From assembly GCA_902651635.1 (NCBI GenBank), contig CACRSC010000472.1:750637-805857 (forward strand): DNA of 55,221 nucleotides, written 5' to 3'. The notes beneath the pieces were generated by a model. That model searched no databases. It saw only the letters and a program-made list of their open reading frames with translations, and was not told where the DNA came from. Origin of the DNA: Mastigamoeba balamuthi. Taxonomy: Eukaryota; Evosea; Mastigamoebida; Mastigamoebidae. The position numbers were made by a program, and so were the translations under genes. Below, piece after piece: positions 12,012-22,841 of this stretch. How positions within the stretch are numbered: the stretch's first letter is position 1; the number at the start of each line of letters is the position of its first letter.

Positions 12012-12077
12012 ATCCACAGAAGATTCACAAATCGCACCAAAAGAACAAAGACACAGCGGAGTCCCCCCCACCCAACG
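12012..12077. promoter_or_regulatory. short divergent promoter region
   Basis: Only 66 bp separate the start codons of the Nudix gene (minus) and the Snapin-like gene (plus), so the two must share a bidirectional promoter or have overlapping 5' UTRs. I see no clear TATA box. Confidence 0.5.
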
Positions 12078-12665
12078 ATGACGGCGGTTGCGGAGAGAGC
12101 GGCGGCCACGCAGGAGCTGTCCCAGGCGATGTTCGATTTCCTACGCCCGATCGCGGACGAGGTCGTCGAGCGCATCGTGGAGTGCAGCAAGTCCCAGACC
12201 GCTCTCAGCGACCAGATCGACCGCCTCAACGAGGGTACCCCCACAGAATCTCCCCGCGTCACCGCAGATTCCCATATCGCGCAGATTCTAGTTCCCACTA
12301 TGCCCGTCGCCCGAACATATCTTTCTCACGCGCCTCCGCCTCCACCTCCAGAGATACAGAGAGTGGACGCACTGGCCAAGACGCCAGCGCTGGAGCCGTA
12401 CACCAAGAAGCTCGCCAGCGCCAGGCAGAGGCTGGAGGCCGCGTCGCGGGCGATGGCGGCGATCGAGGGGCGCGTGGCGAGCCTCAGCCAGGCGGTGCTC
12501 ACCCGCGAGCAGCAGCAGCTCGCCCTCCACTCGCCGGCCCCCGCGGCGCCCGTGGAGGAGCCCGCGGCCGCAGCAGCAGCGCCCGCCGACGCCGAAGCCG
12601 ACGCGGACGCGCAGCAGCCGGCGGCAGAGGCGGCAGAGGCGACGCCCGCAGCGGACAACGAGTGA
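12078..12665 (+). CDS. Snapin-like subunit of BLOC-1/BORC
   Basis: Snapin is a small coiled-coil subunit shared by the BLOC-1 and BORC complexes, which act in endosome-lysosome trafficking and lysosome positioning. Splicing intron 12235-12351 (117 nt, G|GTACCC...CCTCCAG|AG) gives a 156-aa protein. In it SQTALSDQIDRLNEEIQRVD is followed by PALEPYTKKLASARQRLEAA, matching in order the Snapin segments around REQIDNL and LDPYVKKLLNARRR. The C-terminal ~40 residues are Ala/Pro/Glu-rich and longer than in animals. Start ATG 12078 follows directly on the divergent promoter; stop is TGA. Without the splice the two coiled-coil halves are separated by a Pro-rich insert, which supports the intron. Confidence 0.82.
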   Translation: MTAVAERAAATQELSQAMFDFLRPIADEVVERIVECSKSQTALSDQIDRLNEGTPTESPRVTADSHIAQILVPTMPVARTYLSHAPPPPPPEIQRVDALAKTPALEPYTKKLASARQRLEAASRAMAAIEGRVASLSQAVLTREQQQLALHSPAPAAPVEEPAAAAAAPADAEADADAQQPAAEAAEATPAADNE

Positions 12666-12942
12666 CGGGGGGCTCTGTGAGGACCCCCGCAGAGCGCGCA
12701 TCTCAACAGGATACTCGCCTGCCGTGCGCCCCGCAGCACCTTCACCACTCTCTGGGGGAAGTGTGTGAGGGCGAAATGAGACGCGATGACTTGTGCCGTG
12801 CTGCGACCTGCGTACTGGATTTCGCTGTTGTCCACCCCGCGGCAGTTAGGCACACGTGAGCAAGTAATATCGTCAGACCAGAAAACGTAGTCCAAGCAGA
12901 GCACACCCCCACACGTTTCTGCTCGTTCTGCTTCTCTTCGCC
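12666..12942. other. intergenic spacer between Snapin-like gene and receptor 1
   Basis: No gene is visible. It must hold the 3' end of the Snapin-like gene and the promoter of receptor 1. Confidence 0.5.
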
Positions 12943-15900
12943 ATGCTGGCCAGGCTCTTCTCCCTCGTTTTCGCTGTGCGTCGGCGTTTCGTCTGCTCAG
13001 TCCTGACAAGCACGGCAGGGAGCTCTGGCGACGACCTACAACTGGACTCCCTGCACAATACTCCAGGGCGACAACGCCACGCACGCGCCCGACGGCACGC
13101 TCGTCGTTGGCGTCGTGGACACGCTCTCGTGCGTCGAGAACTTCCAGGCGCGCTGCACCATGCCCCCCTCCTCCCCCAGCATCCCTCTCGCGGGGGCTCA
13201 CGCGAGGACGCTGCCTCTCGCCTCCCGCAGCACGTCATGGCTGTGTGCATGGCCCTCATGGACGCCTCCGCCGCTGGCAGCCTCGGCGCCTTCAACGCCT
13301 CCATCCTCTTCTTCGACGACAATAGCCTGACAGTACGCATTGGTCCGCCCGCCTTTTGCCTGCGTTGCCCATAAGGGAAGCGATAGAATTTCCAGCAATT
13401 TCCGGTGCTCCTGTTTCGTTTGGATTTGTGGACTCCGACAAAAGCCTTTAGGAAAAAGACTCTAATGGCGGGACGTCCAGAGCCGTGGGCCAGTCGCGGC
13501 AACGACATTCAGCGGATTTCCTGTGGTCTCGGTCATTGGAGTGGACACGAGCCGTGTCACCATTTCGATGCTCAACGGCGACGCCACCCACACCGGCCTC
13601 ACTGCCAGCGGCATCCCCGTCATCTCTGCCCAGGCCACGAGCCCCCTGCTCAGCGACAAGGCCAAGTACCCGCGCTTCATGCGCGTGTGCGCGTCAGATG
13701 CCCTCATCGTGCGCCTCGTGTGCAGCCAAGCAGCCTTCTGACACGACCACAGAGCCTGGCGATGATCCAGCTGTTCTCCAAGTACGGCATCACGAGGATC
13801 GCTGGTCTCGGGAACAACGACAGCTACGGGCAAGGTGGCCTCGGTAAGCTCGTGACATACGCGGCTCATGCGACACCGCCGATCGAGGTGGTGGCCACCA
13901 TATTCTACTCACCTACCATCTCCACACCCTCTGAGCTCCAACCGAGTGTGCGTTGCGCATCATTTACCACAACCTCAGCAAAGTGGCCAGCTTACAATGC
14001 TCGGGAAGACAAAAGCCGAGGCCTACGTCGTGTATTGCACATCGAGGACGTGTCTACCTGTGCTTGAGGAAGCACGCATTCTGGGGATGCTGGAGAAACC
14101 AAACGCGTGGGTTCTCGGTGATGGCATAATCACGTATCCCACACTGGACAAGATCACTGCGCAGTACCCAGGTCTGAACCACATGTGCACTGCACTGTAC
14201 CAACTGCAGCCTCCACAGAGCTGGGAAAGGCGATCATTACCAACACTATCGTGCTCGGGATGGCAACGGCAGTCGATCCAAATCCCCTGAAGGACCAGTT
14301 CGACACCAACTTTGTCAGGTTCCTGGGGGCACAGAAGGCGAACAACCTGGTCACGTACTTTGAGTATGATGCAGCGCTGGCGTGGGTATACGCCGTGAAG
14401 AAGATGGTGGCAACTGGACAGGACCCACGCAACAGGTCGCTTCTGTACTCGACTCTGACTTCACTCGACTTCGAGGGCACCACGGGGGAGATCTCGTTTG
14501 ACGAAAACGGAGACCGTTTCGCGCCGATCAAAATCTTCGGGTGGGAACACGATGCCGCAAATCTACAGGTCATTGGCAACTGGTCCATTGGCAAGGGCAT
14601 TGCAATCAATCACAGCTATTCCCCATGGTCGTATGGCACAAAGTCGGAGCAGAGAATTGTTGCTGCTGTCATTGGCGGGTTGACTGGAGGAATTGCCTTT
14701 GCTGTTTCGGCGGGTGCTGTGGTCTGCTGGTTCATCCGTCACCAGCACAAACAACAGCAAAACATGCTATTGAAGGTTTGTTGCCTGTCATCCCGAAAAC
14801 TCATCGCAGAGTTCAGATTTCGTCAGAGAAGTACAAGTATCTGGTTACCCAAGCCGAGGTGAAGATCGGAGAGGAGATGGGCCACGGCAGTTTTGGCACG
14901 GTATACAAGTGCGCAGGAAAGGGAGCACCGGTTTACATTTGAGTGTCTTACACCCACATCTCCGCCCAGGGCGCAGTGGAGAGGAACACAAGTTGCAGCC
15001 AAGGTGATTCTCAACAGGAAGCTCAAGAACGTTGACGACGATACACTTCTTCAGGAAGTCGCCATCATGAAGGCTCTCAGGCACCCCAACTTGTTGCTAT
15101 TCATGTGCTACGCCAAAAGTGACGCTGACCTCATCATTGTCACGGAGTTCATGCCCAACGGATCGCTGTTCGACCTGCTTTCGGACAAAGCACTGCCGGT
15201 GCCACTAAGGACGAGATTGAACATCTTGAATGACATCGCAGCGGGGATGGCGTACCTGCATGGGTGCAACCCCGTCATTATCCACCGCGACCTCAAAAGT
15301 TCAAACATCCTCGTACATCATGCAATCTGTACCATCGCCTAAACCTCTTTGCACAGTTGTCAGCAAGCATGCAGGCTAAAGTGTGCGACTTTGGATTGAC
15401 TGTCGTCGCGAATCAACACGGAGCCGCCCCATGCGTTCAGAGTGATGACTCTGCCTTGGGCAGTCTATTGTGGGCGGCCCCAGAGGTTATTGAGCGCGGG
15501 GAATTTTCGACCAAGAGTGACGTCTACTCTTTTGGGGTTATGTTGTGGGAGACGGTGACACGTGACTTGCCGTACAAGGATATGAACCCCGTGGTAATTG
15601 CTGCTCACGTGGTTGAGAACTTGCGACCTGATGTGGGGCCAGAATTCGCAAAAGTGGCTCCACTTCGCAGTTTGATGGAGCAATGCTGGGACCAGTCCCC
15701 TGCTACTCGCCCGGAGTTCGCAGACATTATTGTGATTCTCAGCAAGGCTGCAGAGCTACTCAAGGATATCATCGTGCTCTCACCCTCCTATCATCCATCA
15801 CATTGCATTAACGAACGATAATCAGAAATCCGAGGAGGGATACACGAGCAAAACGCCTCCGACAGGCCATATGGCTATTGTATTCACAGGTGAGCCAACA

Positions 15901-17730
15901 TTTCCCCAAAACAGGATTGTGCAGTTAAGCTGCAAAGCAGACATACAGCAGTCGACAGAGTTATGGGAATGGAACCCCAAGTTGATGAAAGAGGCGCTGT
16001 ATCAACACCACCGCGCAATACGCGATGTCCTGCGCCGGCACAATGGCTACGAGGTCAAGACCGAGGGAGACGCATTTATGATTGCGTTCCAATCTGCCAC
16101 CGACGCACTTCGTTTCTGTGTCGACGCTCAGCGCAATCTGGTGCTCCTCAAGTGGAACCCAGAACTCCTCAAATTCCCCTCGTGCACCTGCGTAATGAAT
16201 GGTAAGCAGTAGTTTTGTACATGTGTCTTTCATCTCATTAATTACAAACGCATAATAGAAGAGACGATACAGTTCCGGGGGCTGCGAGTACGAATGGGAA
16301 TCCACTTCGGGGAGCCTGATGTGGACAGATCGCACATAGGTGATATATCGACCTCCACCACCTCACAGGACTCGTGCCGTGGCAATCGCGGAAATGGCAT
16401 TGACTTCATCGGACCCTGTGTCAACAAGGCGTCGCGCGTGGCATCGATCGCCAAGGGCGGGCAGATCCTCCTAAGCTCTGCAGCCACACGGGAGGTCCAG
16501 CAATGCGGCGAGGCCATAGCAGAGCTGGGTGAAATCCATCTCATTGGCACCGTGCAGCTCAGGGGCATCGCACAGCCTGATGACCTCTCCGAATTCGTCA
16601 TTTTTGGGCTCGAGAGGCACTTCACAATCGAGGTGGACGCTATTAACCGCGGGCCCGGCCTCGAAACCGTACTCGACCTCGACAAACGGTTTTCACAGAC
16701 AACTGTGCCGTCGTGGGCAGTATCCCCAAATGAAATTCAATTAATGGACGAGGTCACAAACAGGGGTAACTTTGGAGTCGTATTTAAGGGGTACAACCAT
16801 TCTCGCGAAACACAACTAAACACCTGGCCAGAGTGTGGCGGAGTCAGACAGTGGCGGTGAAGAAGTTCTTCAGGCAGAAGGTGGACAGCGTCACCATGAC
16901 TGAGATCGAGCGCCAGATCAAGGAGATCGCTCTCCTCTCAGAGATCCGCCACCCCAACATCCTCCTCTTCGTGCGCTACTCATTCTACTTATCGCTTGTT
17001 GCACGTGTCTCAACACCCACTTGCATTATTGCATGCATGGGTCTCCTAGATGGGGGCGTGCATGGAGCCGCACAACATGTTCATCGTGACCGAGTGGATG
17101 GACATGGGCAACCTCCGCCAGCTTCTCAGCAGCGGCCCCCAGCTGGACAGGCAACGCGGCATTGCCGTCCTCGCATCGTCGTGCAGCGCGCTCACGTACC
17201 TACACCTCTGCAACATTGTCCACCGCGACCTCAAGTCCTCCAACATCCTCGTCTGTCCCTTCCTCCCTCTATCCCTCACATCCATTCGTCCTTACTCAGC
17301 ACCCTCGTGTCCTATTCACCATTCTCGTTTATGGCTCTGATGGCGAGAGCAGCTGAACAAGCAGATGGACGTGAAGCTGTCCGACTTTGGGCTGGCAGCG
17401 GTCAAGACAGCCAACAAGACCAACACTCTGTGCGGCACCATCGCGTGGATGGCCCCCGAGGTGCTCAGCAGCGGCGCGTACTCCGAGGCGTCGGACGTGT
17501 ACAGCTTCGGGGTGGTGATGCACGAGGTCCTGACGAGCGAGGTGCCCTTCCGGGGCCTCAACAAGGTGGCCGTTGCACGCGAAATCCTCGAGGGCAGGAG
17601 GCCTGAGATCCCCAGGAAGCCGTGGGCATACAGCAGCTGCTACGTGGACCTCATGAGCGCTTGCTGGCACCAGCAGCCCAGTTCGCGTCCCTCCTTCAAG
17701 GTGATCGGCGAGAAGCTCACGGCTGTTTGA
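12943..17730 (+). CDS. receptor 1: ANF-type ligand domain - TM - TKL kinase - class III cyclase - TKL kinase
   Basis: Predicted plasma-membrane receptor, 1286 aa. Exons: 12943-12975, 13019-13147, 13231-13332, 13481-13708, 13753-13947, 13991-14171, 14210-14775, 14817-14908, 14970-15312, 15357-15773, 15826-15889, 15941-16201, 16259-16790, 16832-16970, 17050-17250, 17353-17730; all phases agree. Intron 2 has a GC donor. Order: signal peptide (MLARLFSLVFA); extracellular PBP1/ANF-receptor-like domain (ASGIPVISAQATSPLLSDK, YGITRIAGLGNNDSYG, FDENGDR); TM helix near 14660-14740; kinase 1 with GHGSFGTVY, VAAK, HRDLKSSN, CDFG; cyclase with both metal Asp (FTDIQQ, TEGDAF), the Lys/Asp pair of adenylyl cyclases (EVKTEGD, DFIGPCVN) and catalytic Arg (NKASR); kinase 2 with VAVKKF, HRDLKSSN, SDFG, GTIAWMAPE. 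All catalytic residues I checked are present. The ligand is unknown. Receptor 2 starts 233 bp downstream. Confidence 0.88.
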
Positions 17731-17963
17731 TAAGAGTATCCCTTTCTTTTGGGCTGAGCCACTCGGTGCCCTGATTGTCCGTACAAGATGCTGAGTAACC
17801 GGACCGTAAACAGTGCGAAGTGTATTCGATTAGTTCCTTTTTGGAGCGTGGATATCATCGTGCTTGAAATCTCTGAGATGCTATCTTTAGCTCTTTCTGC
17901 TTTTTCTCACACCTGACTCTGCGACCTTCAATCCGCCCTGCATACCGCTTTGCGACTCTCGGC

Positions 17964-20900
17964 ATGAAACTCGCTCTGAGCTTTCTACTCCAATGCGCCA
18001 TGGTGCTGCGCCGCTGTGCACGTGGCTGCCTGATCGCTGCTCACCAAATCCTCTGCAGGCACTGATGGCGACCTATAATTGGACGCCCTGCACGATTGTC
18101 CAGAGCACCAACGCCACACACGCCCCGAACGACACCCTCGTTGTCGGCGTTGTTGACACGTTCGACTGCCTCGAGAACTTCCAGGCGAGCCCCCTTGCAT
18201 CTCTGCTAGGCTTCGGATTTCTAATGGCCAGACAATGACTGTGGCTGCAGCAAGCCATGTCCGTGTGCATGGCCCTCATGGACGCGTCTGCTGCAGGTTA
18301 CCTTGGCCGCTACAAAGTCAGCATCCTACCCTTCGACGACTACGGCATGACGGTATGCTTCCAGTGCGAGAGTCCCGTTATGAGACAACAGTTCCCTCTG
18401 GATTTCGACCTCGAGAGAGGCAACACACGGGAAGTCTCGTGCTCCGGTCGTATCTGACAGTTGATGCGATGCAGAGCCGTGGCCCAGATGCAGCTGCTGT
18501 GTTCAGCGGCTTTGGCGTGGTCTCAGTCATCGGTGTGGACACCAGCCGCGTCACCATGTCGATGCTCAACGGCGACGCCACCCACACCGGTCTCACTGCT
18601 AGCGGCATCCCCGTCATCTCTGCTCAGGCCACGAGCCCTCTCCTCAGCGACAAGAAGAAGTACCCACGATTCATGCGCGTGTGCTCGTCCGACGCCCTCA
18701 CTGTGAGTGAATTCCTCCAGTTGGAGAGTGGCAATTGACATAGCCTGGGAACAGAGCCTGGCAATGATACAGATGCTGTCTATGTACGGCATCACGAGGA
18801 TCGCTGGCATAGGAAACAACGACAGCTACGGCCATGGTGGCCTAGAGAAGCTCATGACGTACGCAGCGCGCGCGACGCCACCAATAGAGGTGGTGGCCAG
18901 GATATTCTATTCTCCGACCATCGCAACCCCTAATGAACTCAAAACAACCGTGAGTTCCGTCCGATTCCACCCTCGTACCGCCTTTATTCTAAATTATCGA
19001 GTAGATTGAGCAACTCATGGCCACCAAGGCAGAGGTTTTCATTGTGTACTGTACTTCTAATACATGCCTCCCGGTTCTGGAGGAGGCTCGCATCATGAAG
19101 GTGCTGGAGAAGCCAAATTCGTGGATACTGGGCGATGGCATCGCCACTTACCCTTCCCGTGAAACGATAGCTAATGTATACCCAGGTACGAGTGCACAAT
19201 TACTCCTAGCAGCTAAGGAAAAACGTGTCACAGAGCTAGCCAAGGTAATCACAAACAACACAAACGTTTTTGGCATGATGAGTGCCGTGGACCAGAATGC
19301 CATCAAGGACAGGTTTGATGCCAGCTTTGCTCGGTTCTTGGGTGACGAGATGGCAGACAACGTGTTCACCTACTTCGAGTACGACGCAGCACTGACGTGG
19401 GTGCACGCAGTGAAAAAGATGGTTGCTACCGGCGATGATCCACGCAACACGTCGCTACTGTACTCGACCCTGACATCGCTAGAATTCGATGGAATCACCG
19501 GCGATGTCTCTTTCGATGAGAACGGAGACCGGTTCTCAACGATCAAAATCTACGGGTGGGTCCACGGTATCGATAACCTCAGGGTAATCGGCAACTGGTC
19601 CATTGGATCTGGCGTCATTATCGACTCGAGATATACCCCGTGGACCTCCTCCTCCGCTGGCGCCAGAAGATACGTTGCAGAGGTGGTTGGCGCAGTCGTC
19701 GGAGGCGTGTCCTTTCTGGCCATTGCGGGAGCTGTTCTGGGCTCGTTCATGTGGCACCAGCAGCGCGTACAGCGAAGCTTGCTTGCCAAGGTAAGCAATA
19801 CTTTTATGCCGAGCAGGGCTAATACTTAGCAGATTGAGTCGGAGAAGCTCAAATTTGAGGTGGACCAGTCCGAGCTTCAGCTTGGAGTGGAGTTGGGTCA
19901 CGGCAGCATCGGGACTGTTTACATGTAGGCAACTGATCTGAAACAATTTCTGACGTGATCTGAAGGGCGCAGTGGAGGGGCACAGAGGTGGCAGCAAAGG
20001 TGATACTCACCTCCAACATGCACATTAGGATACACGAAGAGAAGCTGATCCAAGTGGTTTCCGTCATGAAGTCGCTCAGGCACCCAAACCTGCTACTGTT
20101 TATGTGCTACGTCAAGAGTGCAATTGGATTGACGATTGTCACCGAGTATATGCCCAAAGGGTCGCTATTCGATGTGCTGTCGGACAAGACAATGCCGATT
20201 ACCATCAAGACAAAGCTGAGCATCCTTCAAGACATCGCTGATGGGATGCAATACCTTCACGGCGGCAACCCCCAAATCATTCACAAGGGCCTAAAGAGTT
20301 CCAACATCCTCGTACGTTTTTGTGCTTCATACTATTCAACACAACCACACAGTTGTCGGAGAGTATGCAGGCTAAGGTGTGCGACTTCGGTCTGGCTTCT
20401 GTTACTCAGCCACGTGCAAAAGAAACTACACAGAGTGACGAATCTGTGCCAGGGGGTTTATTCTGGTCTGCCCCAGAGATCATCAAAAGTGGTGGTGCCT
20501 TCTCGGCTAAGAGCGACGTGTACGCATTTGGTGTGGTGATGTGGGAGACTGTGACACGCGATATTCCCTACAAGGACATGAACCCTGTTCTGGTTGCCTC
20601 TCGTGTTGTTGACAACCTGCGGCCGGATATTGGACCAGAATTCGACAATATTCACCCTCTAAAACAGCTGATGGAGCACTGCTGGGACCAGTCTCCCTCA
20701 GACCGTCCAGAGTTCACAGACATCCTTCACAGCCTTCAGCAGGCATCTGAACTCCTTCAGGATCGAATAGTTGAGCAAAGCCATCTGTTACAGAACTAAC
20801 TCTGTGCAGAGATTCGAGGAAGAAGGCAGCACTATTGCCGACCTCCCGACAGGAAGGATAACAATCGTGTTCACTGGTTTGCTCTCGATAATAGTGAAGG

Positions 20901-22714
20901 AGCCTAACCCTCTGATCAGACATACAACAGTCTATCGAGTTGTGGGACTGGAACCCTAAGTTGATGAAGGAGGCGCTGTATCAACATCATGCTGTCATTC
21001 GTGCCGCTCTGCGAAGCCACAATGGATACGAGGTCAAGACCGAGGGCGGTGCTTTCAAAATTGTGTTTCAGTCAGCAGTCGATGCACTGCGCTTCTGTGT
21101 TGCGGCCCAACGCGCTCTGGTTCTGGTCAAGTGGAATGATGCTCTACTCGAGTTTCCTCCGTGCAAACCCGTAATGAGCGGTACGTGTAACTCAACTAGA
21201 TAATTTAGTTATTATCGAATGTCTGCAGGTCACGCACTTCTCTTCAAGGGGCTTCGCGTACGTATGGGAATCCACGTTGGGGAGCCAGAGGTGGAAAAAT
21301 CTCCACCCGTGCGCGATGCTGATCACTTAATGAGTTCATGTGGAGGCAGTTGCATTTCAAGAACAGACTTCACAGGCCCCTGCGTCAACATGGCATCACG
21401 CGTGGCCTCCACAGCAAAAGGCGGGCAGATCTTGCTCAGTTCTGCAGCGGCAGAAGAGGTGGCTCATAATCGAGAGGCTCTTCTTCCACTGGGACGAATC
21501 CGTGATATTGGTGCTGTGCAGCTCAAGGGTGTTGCCAAACCAGAGAACCTCTACGACTGTGCCATTGCTGGACTCGAGCGTGAGTTCTCGGGTGATGTCG
21601 AGGCGGCCGAGGCAATCGGACACGACGTTGCCCGCCCGCACGTTCCAGAGGCCGCCCTCGACTTATACGAGCGGTTTATGAAAACAAATGCGCCATCTTG
21701 GGCAATTACTGCCAGCGACATCGAAACTGCAGACGAGGTCGGAGGAGAAGGCAACTTCGGTGTTGTCTTCAAGGGGTATGAATGTCACAAACTGCTTGTG
21801 TCGGCAATAAATTCCGTACTCATCAGTACACTGCTCAGAGTGTGGCGAGGACAGACGGTGGCGGTGAAGAAGTTCTTCAGGCAGAAGGTGGACAGCGTCA
21901 CCATGACTGAGATCGAGCGCCAGATCAAGGAGATCGCCCTCCTCTCAGAGATCCGCCACCCCAACGTCCTCCTCTTCGTGCGTACTCTTGCCTTCCCACT
22001 CAGCTCTAGTAACCAACATTGTGTCGGTCTCGTCAGATGGGGGCGTGCATGGAGCCACACAACATGTTCATCGTGACCGAGTGGATGGACATGGGCAACC
22101 TCCGCCAGCTCCTCAGCAGCGGCCCCCAGCTGGACAAGCAACATGGCATCGCCGTCCTCACGTCCACGTGCAGTGCGCTGACGTACCTCCACCTCTGCAA
22201 CATTGTCCACCGCGACCTCAAGTCCTCCAACATCCTCGTCCGTCCTTTCCCCATTACGCGACCACTCGATCCCACTCTCACCCTGAGCTGTCTTGAATCC
22301 GCGCGGATGGCACCTCACGGGCGACGACGAGAACAGCTGAACAAGCGGATGGACGTGAAGCTGTCCGACTTTGGGCTGGCAGCTGTCAAGACAGCCAACA
22401 AGACCAACACGCTGTGCGGAACCATCGCGTGGATGGCCCCCGAGGTTCTCAACAGTTCCACATACTCGGAGGCGTCGGACGTGTACAGCTTCGGGGTGGT
22501 GATGCACGAGGTCCTGACGAGCGAGGTGCCCTTCAAGGGCCTCAACAAGATCACCGTTGTTCGTGAGATTATCGAGGGCAGGAGGCCTGAGATCCCCAAG
22601 AAGCTGGGTGCGTACAGCAGCGGCTACGTGGACCTCATGACCGCATGCTGGAACCAGGAGCCCAGTGCGCGTCCCACCTTCAAAATGATTGCGGAGAAGC
22701 TAGCGGCCCTTTGA
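17964..22714 (+). CDS. receptor 2: same architecture, kinase 1 and cyclase lacking key aspartates
   Basis: Exons: 17964-18002, 18059-18184, 18251-18352, 18475-18702, 18755-18949, 19005-19185, 19213-19790, 19833-19924, 19966-20311, 20353-20769, 20810-20876, 20920-21180, 21229-21775, 21839-21977, 22037-22237, 22337-22714; frame closes throughout (about 1298 aa). Intron 2 has a GC donor. The signal peptide is MKLALSFLLQCAM; the ligand domain and TM are as in receptor 1. In kinase 1 the HRD motif reads IIHKGLKSSN (Gly codon 20288-20290), so the catalytic base is missing although VAAK and DFG remain. In the cyclase the second metal Asp is Gly (TEGGAF, codon 21048-21050), while the first Asp (FTDIQQ), Lys, Asp and Arg (NMASR) remain. 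Kinase 2 keeps HRDLKSSN, SDFG and GTIAWMAPE. Inference: kinase 1 works as a pseudokinase and the cyclase is inactive or needs a partner, but kinase 2 is active. The open, conserved frame argues against a pseudogene. Confidence 0.86.
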
Positions 22715-22841
22715 CACATGCACAAAGGCAATATTGTGGTCGGTATGGCTCACGAAAAACTCAATCGATGTTAATTGTGAATCCGTTTTGGATTTTGGTT
22801 GCGCTGCGCTGGTAACACTCCACGCCTCCGTTTGATAATCG

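Noticed and set aside
14185-14862. Treating individual receptor exons as separate small genes
   Set aside because: Exon phases and lengths are conserved across three paralogues (for example 102, 228, 92, 261, 139, 201 and 378 nt), so they belong to one spliced gene each.
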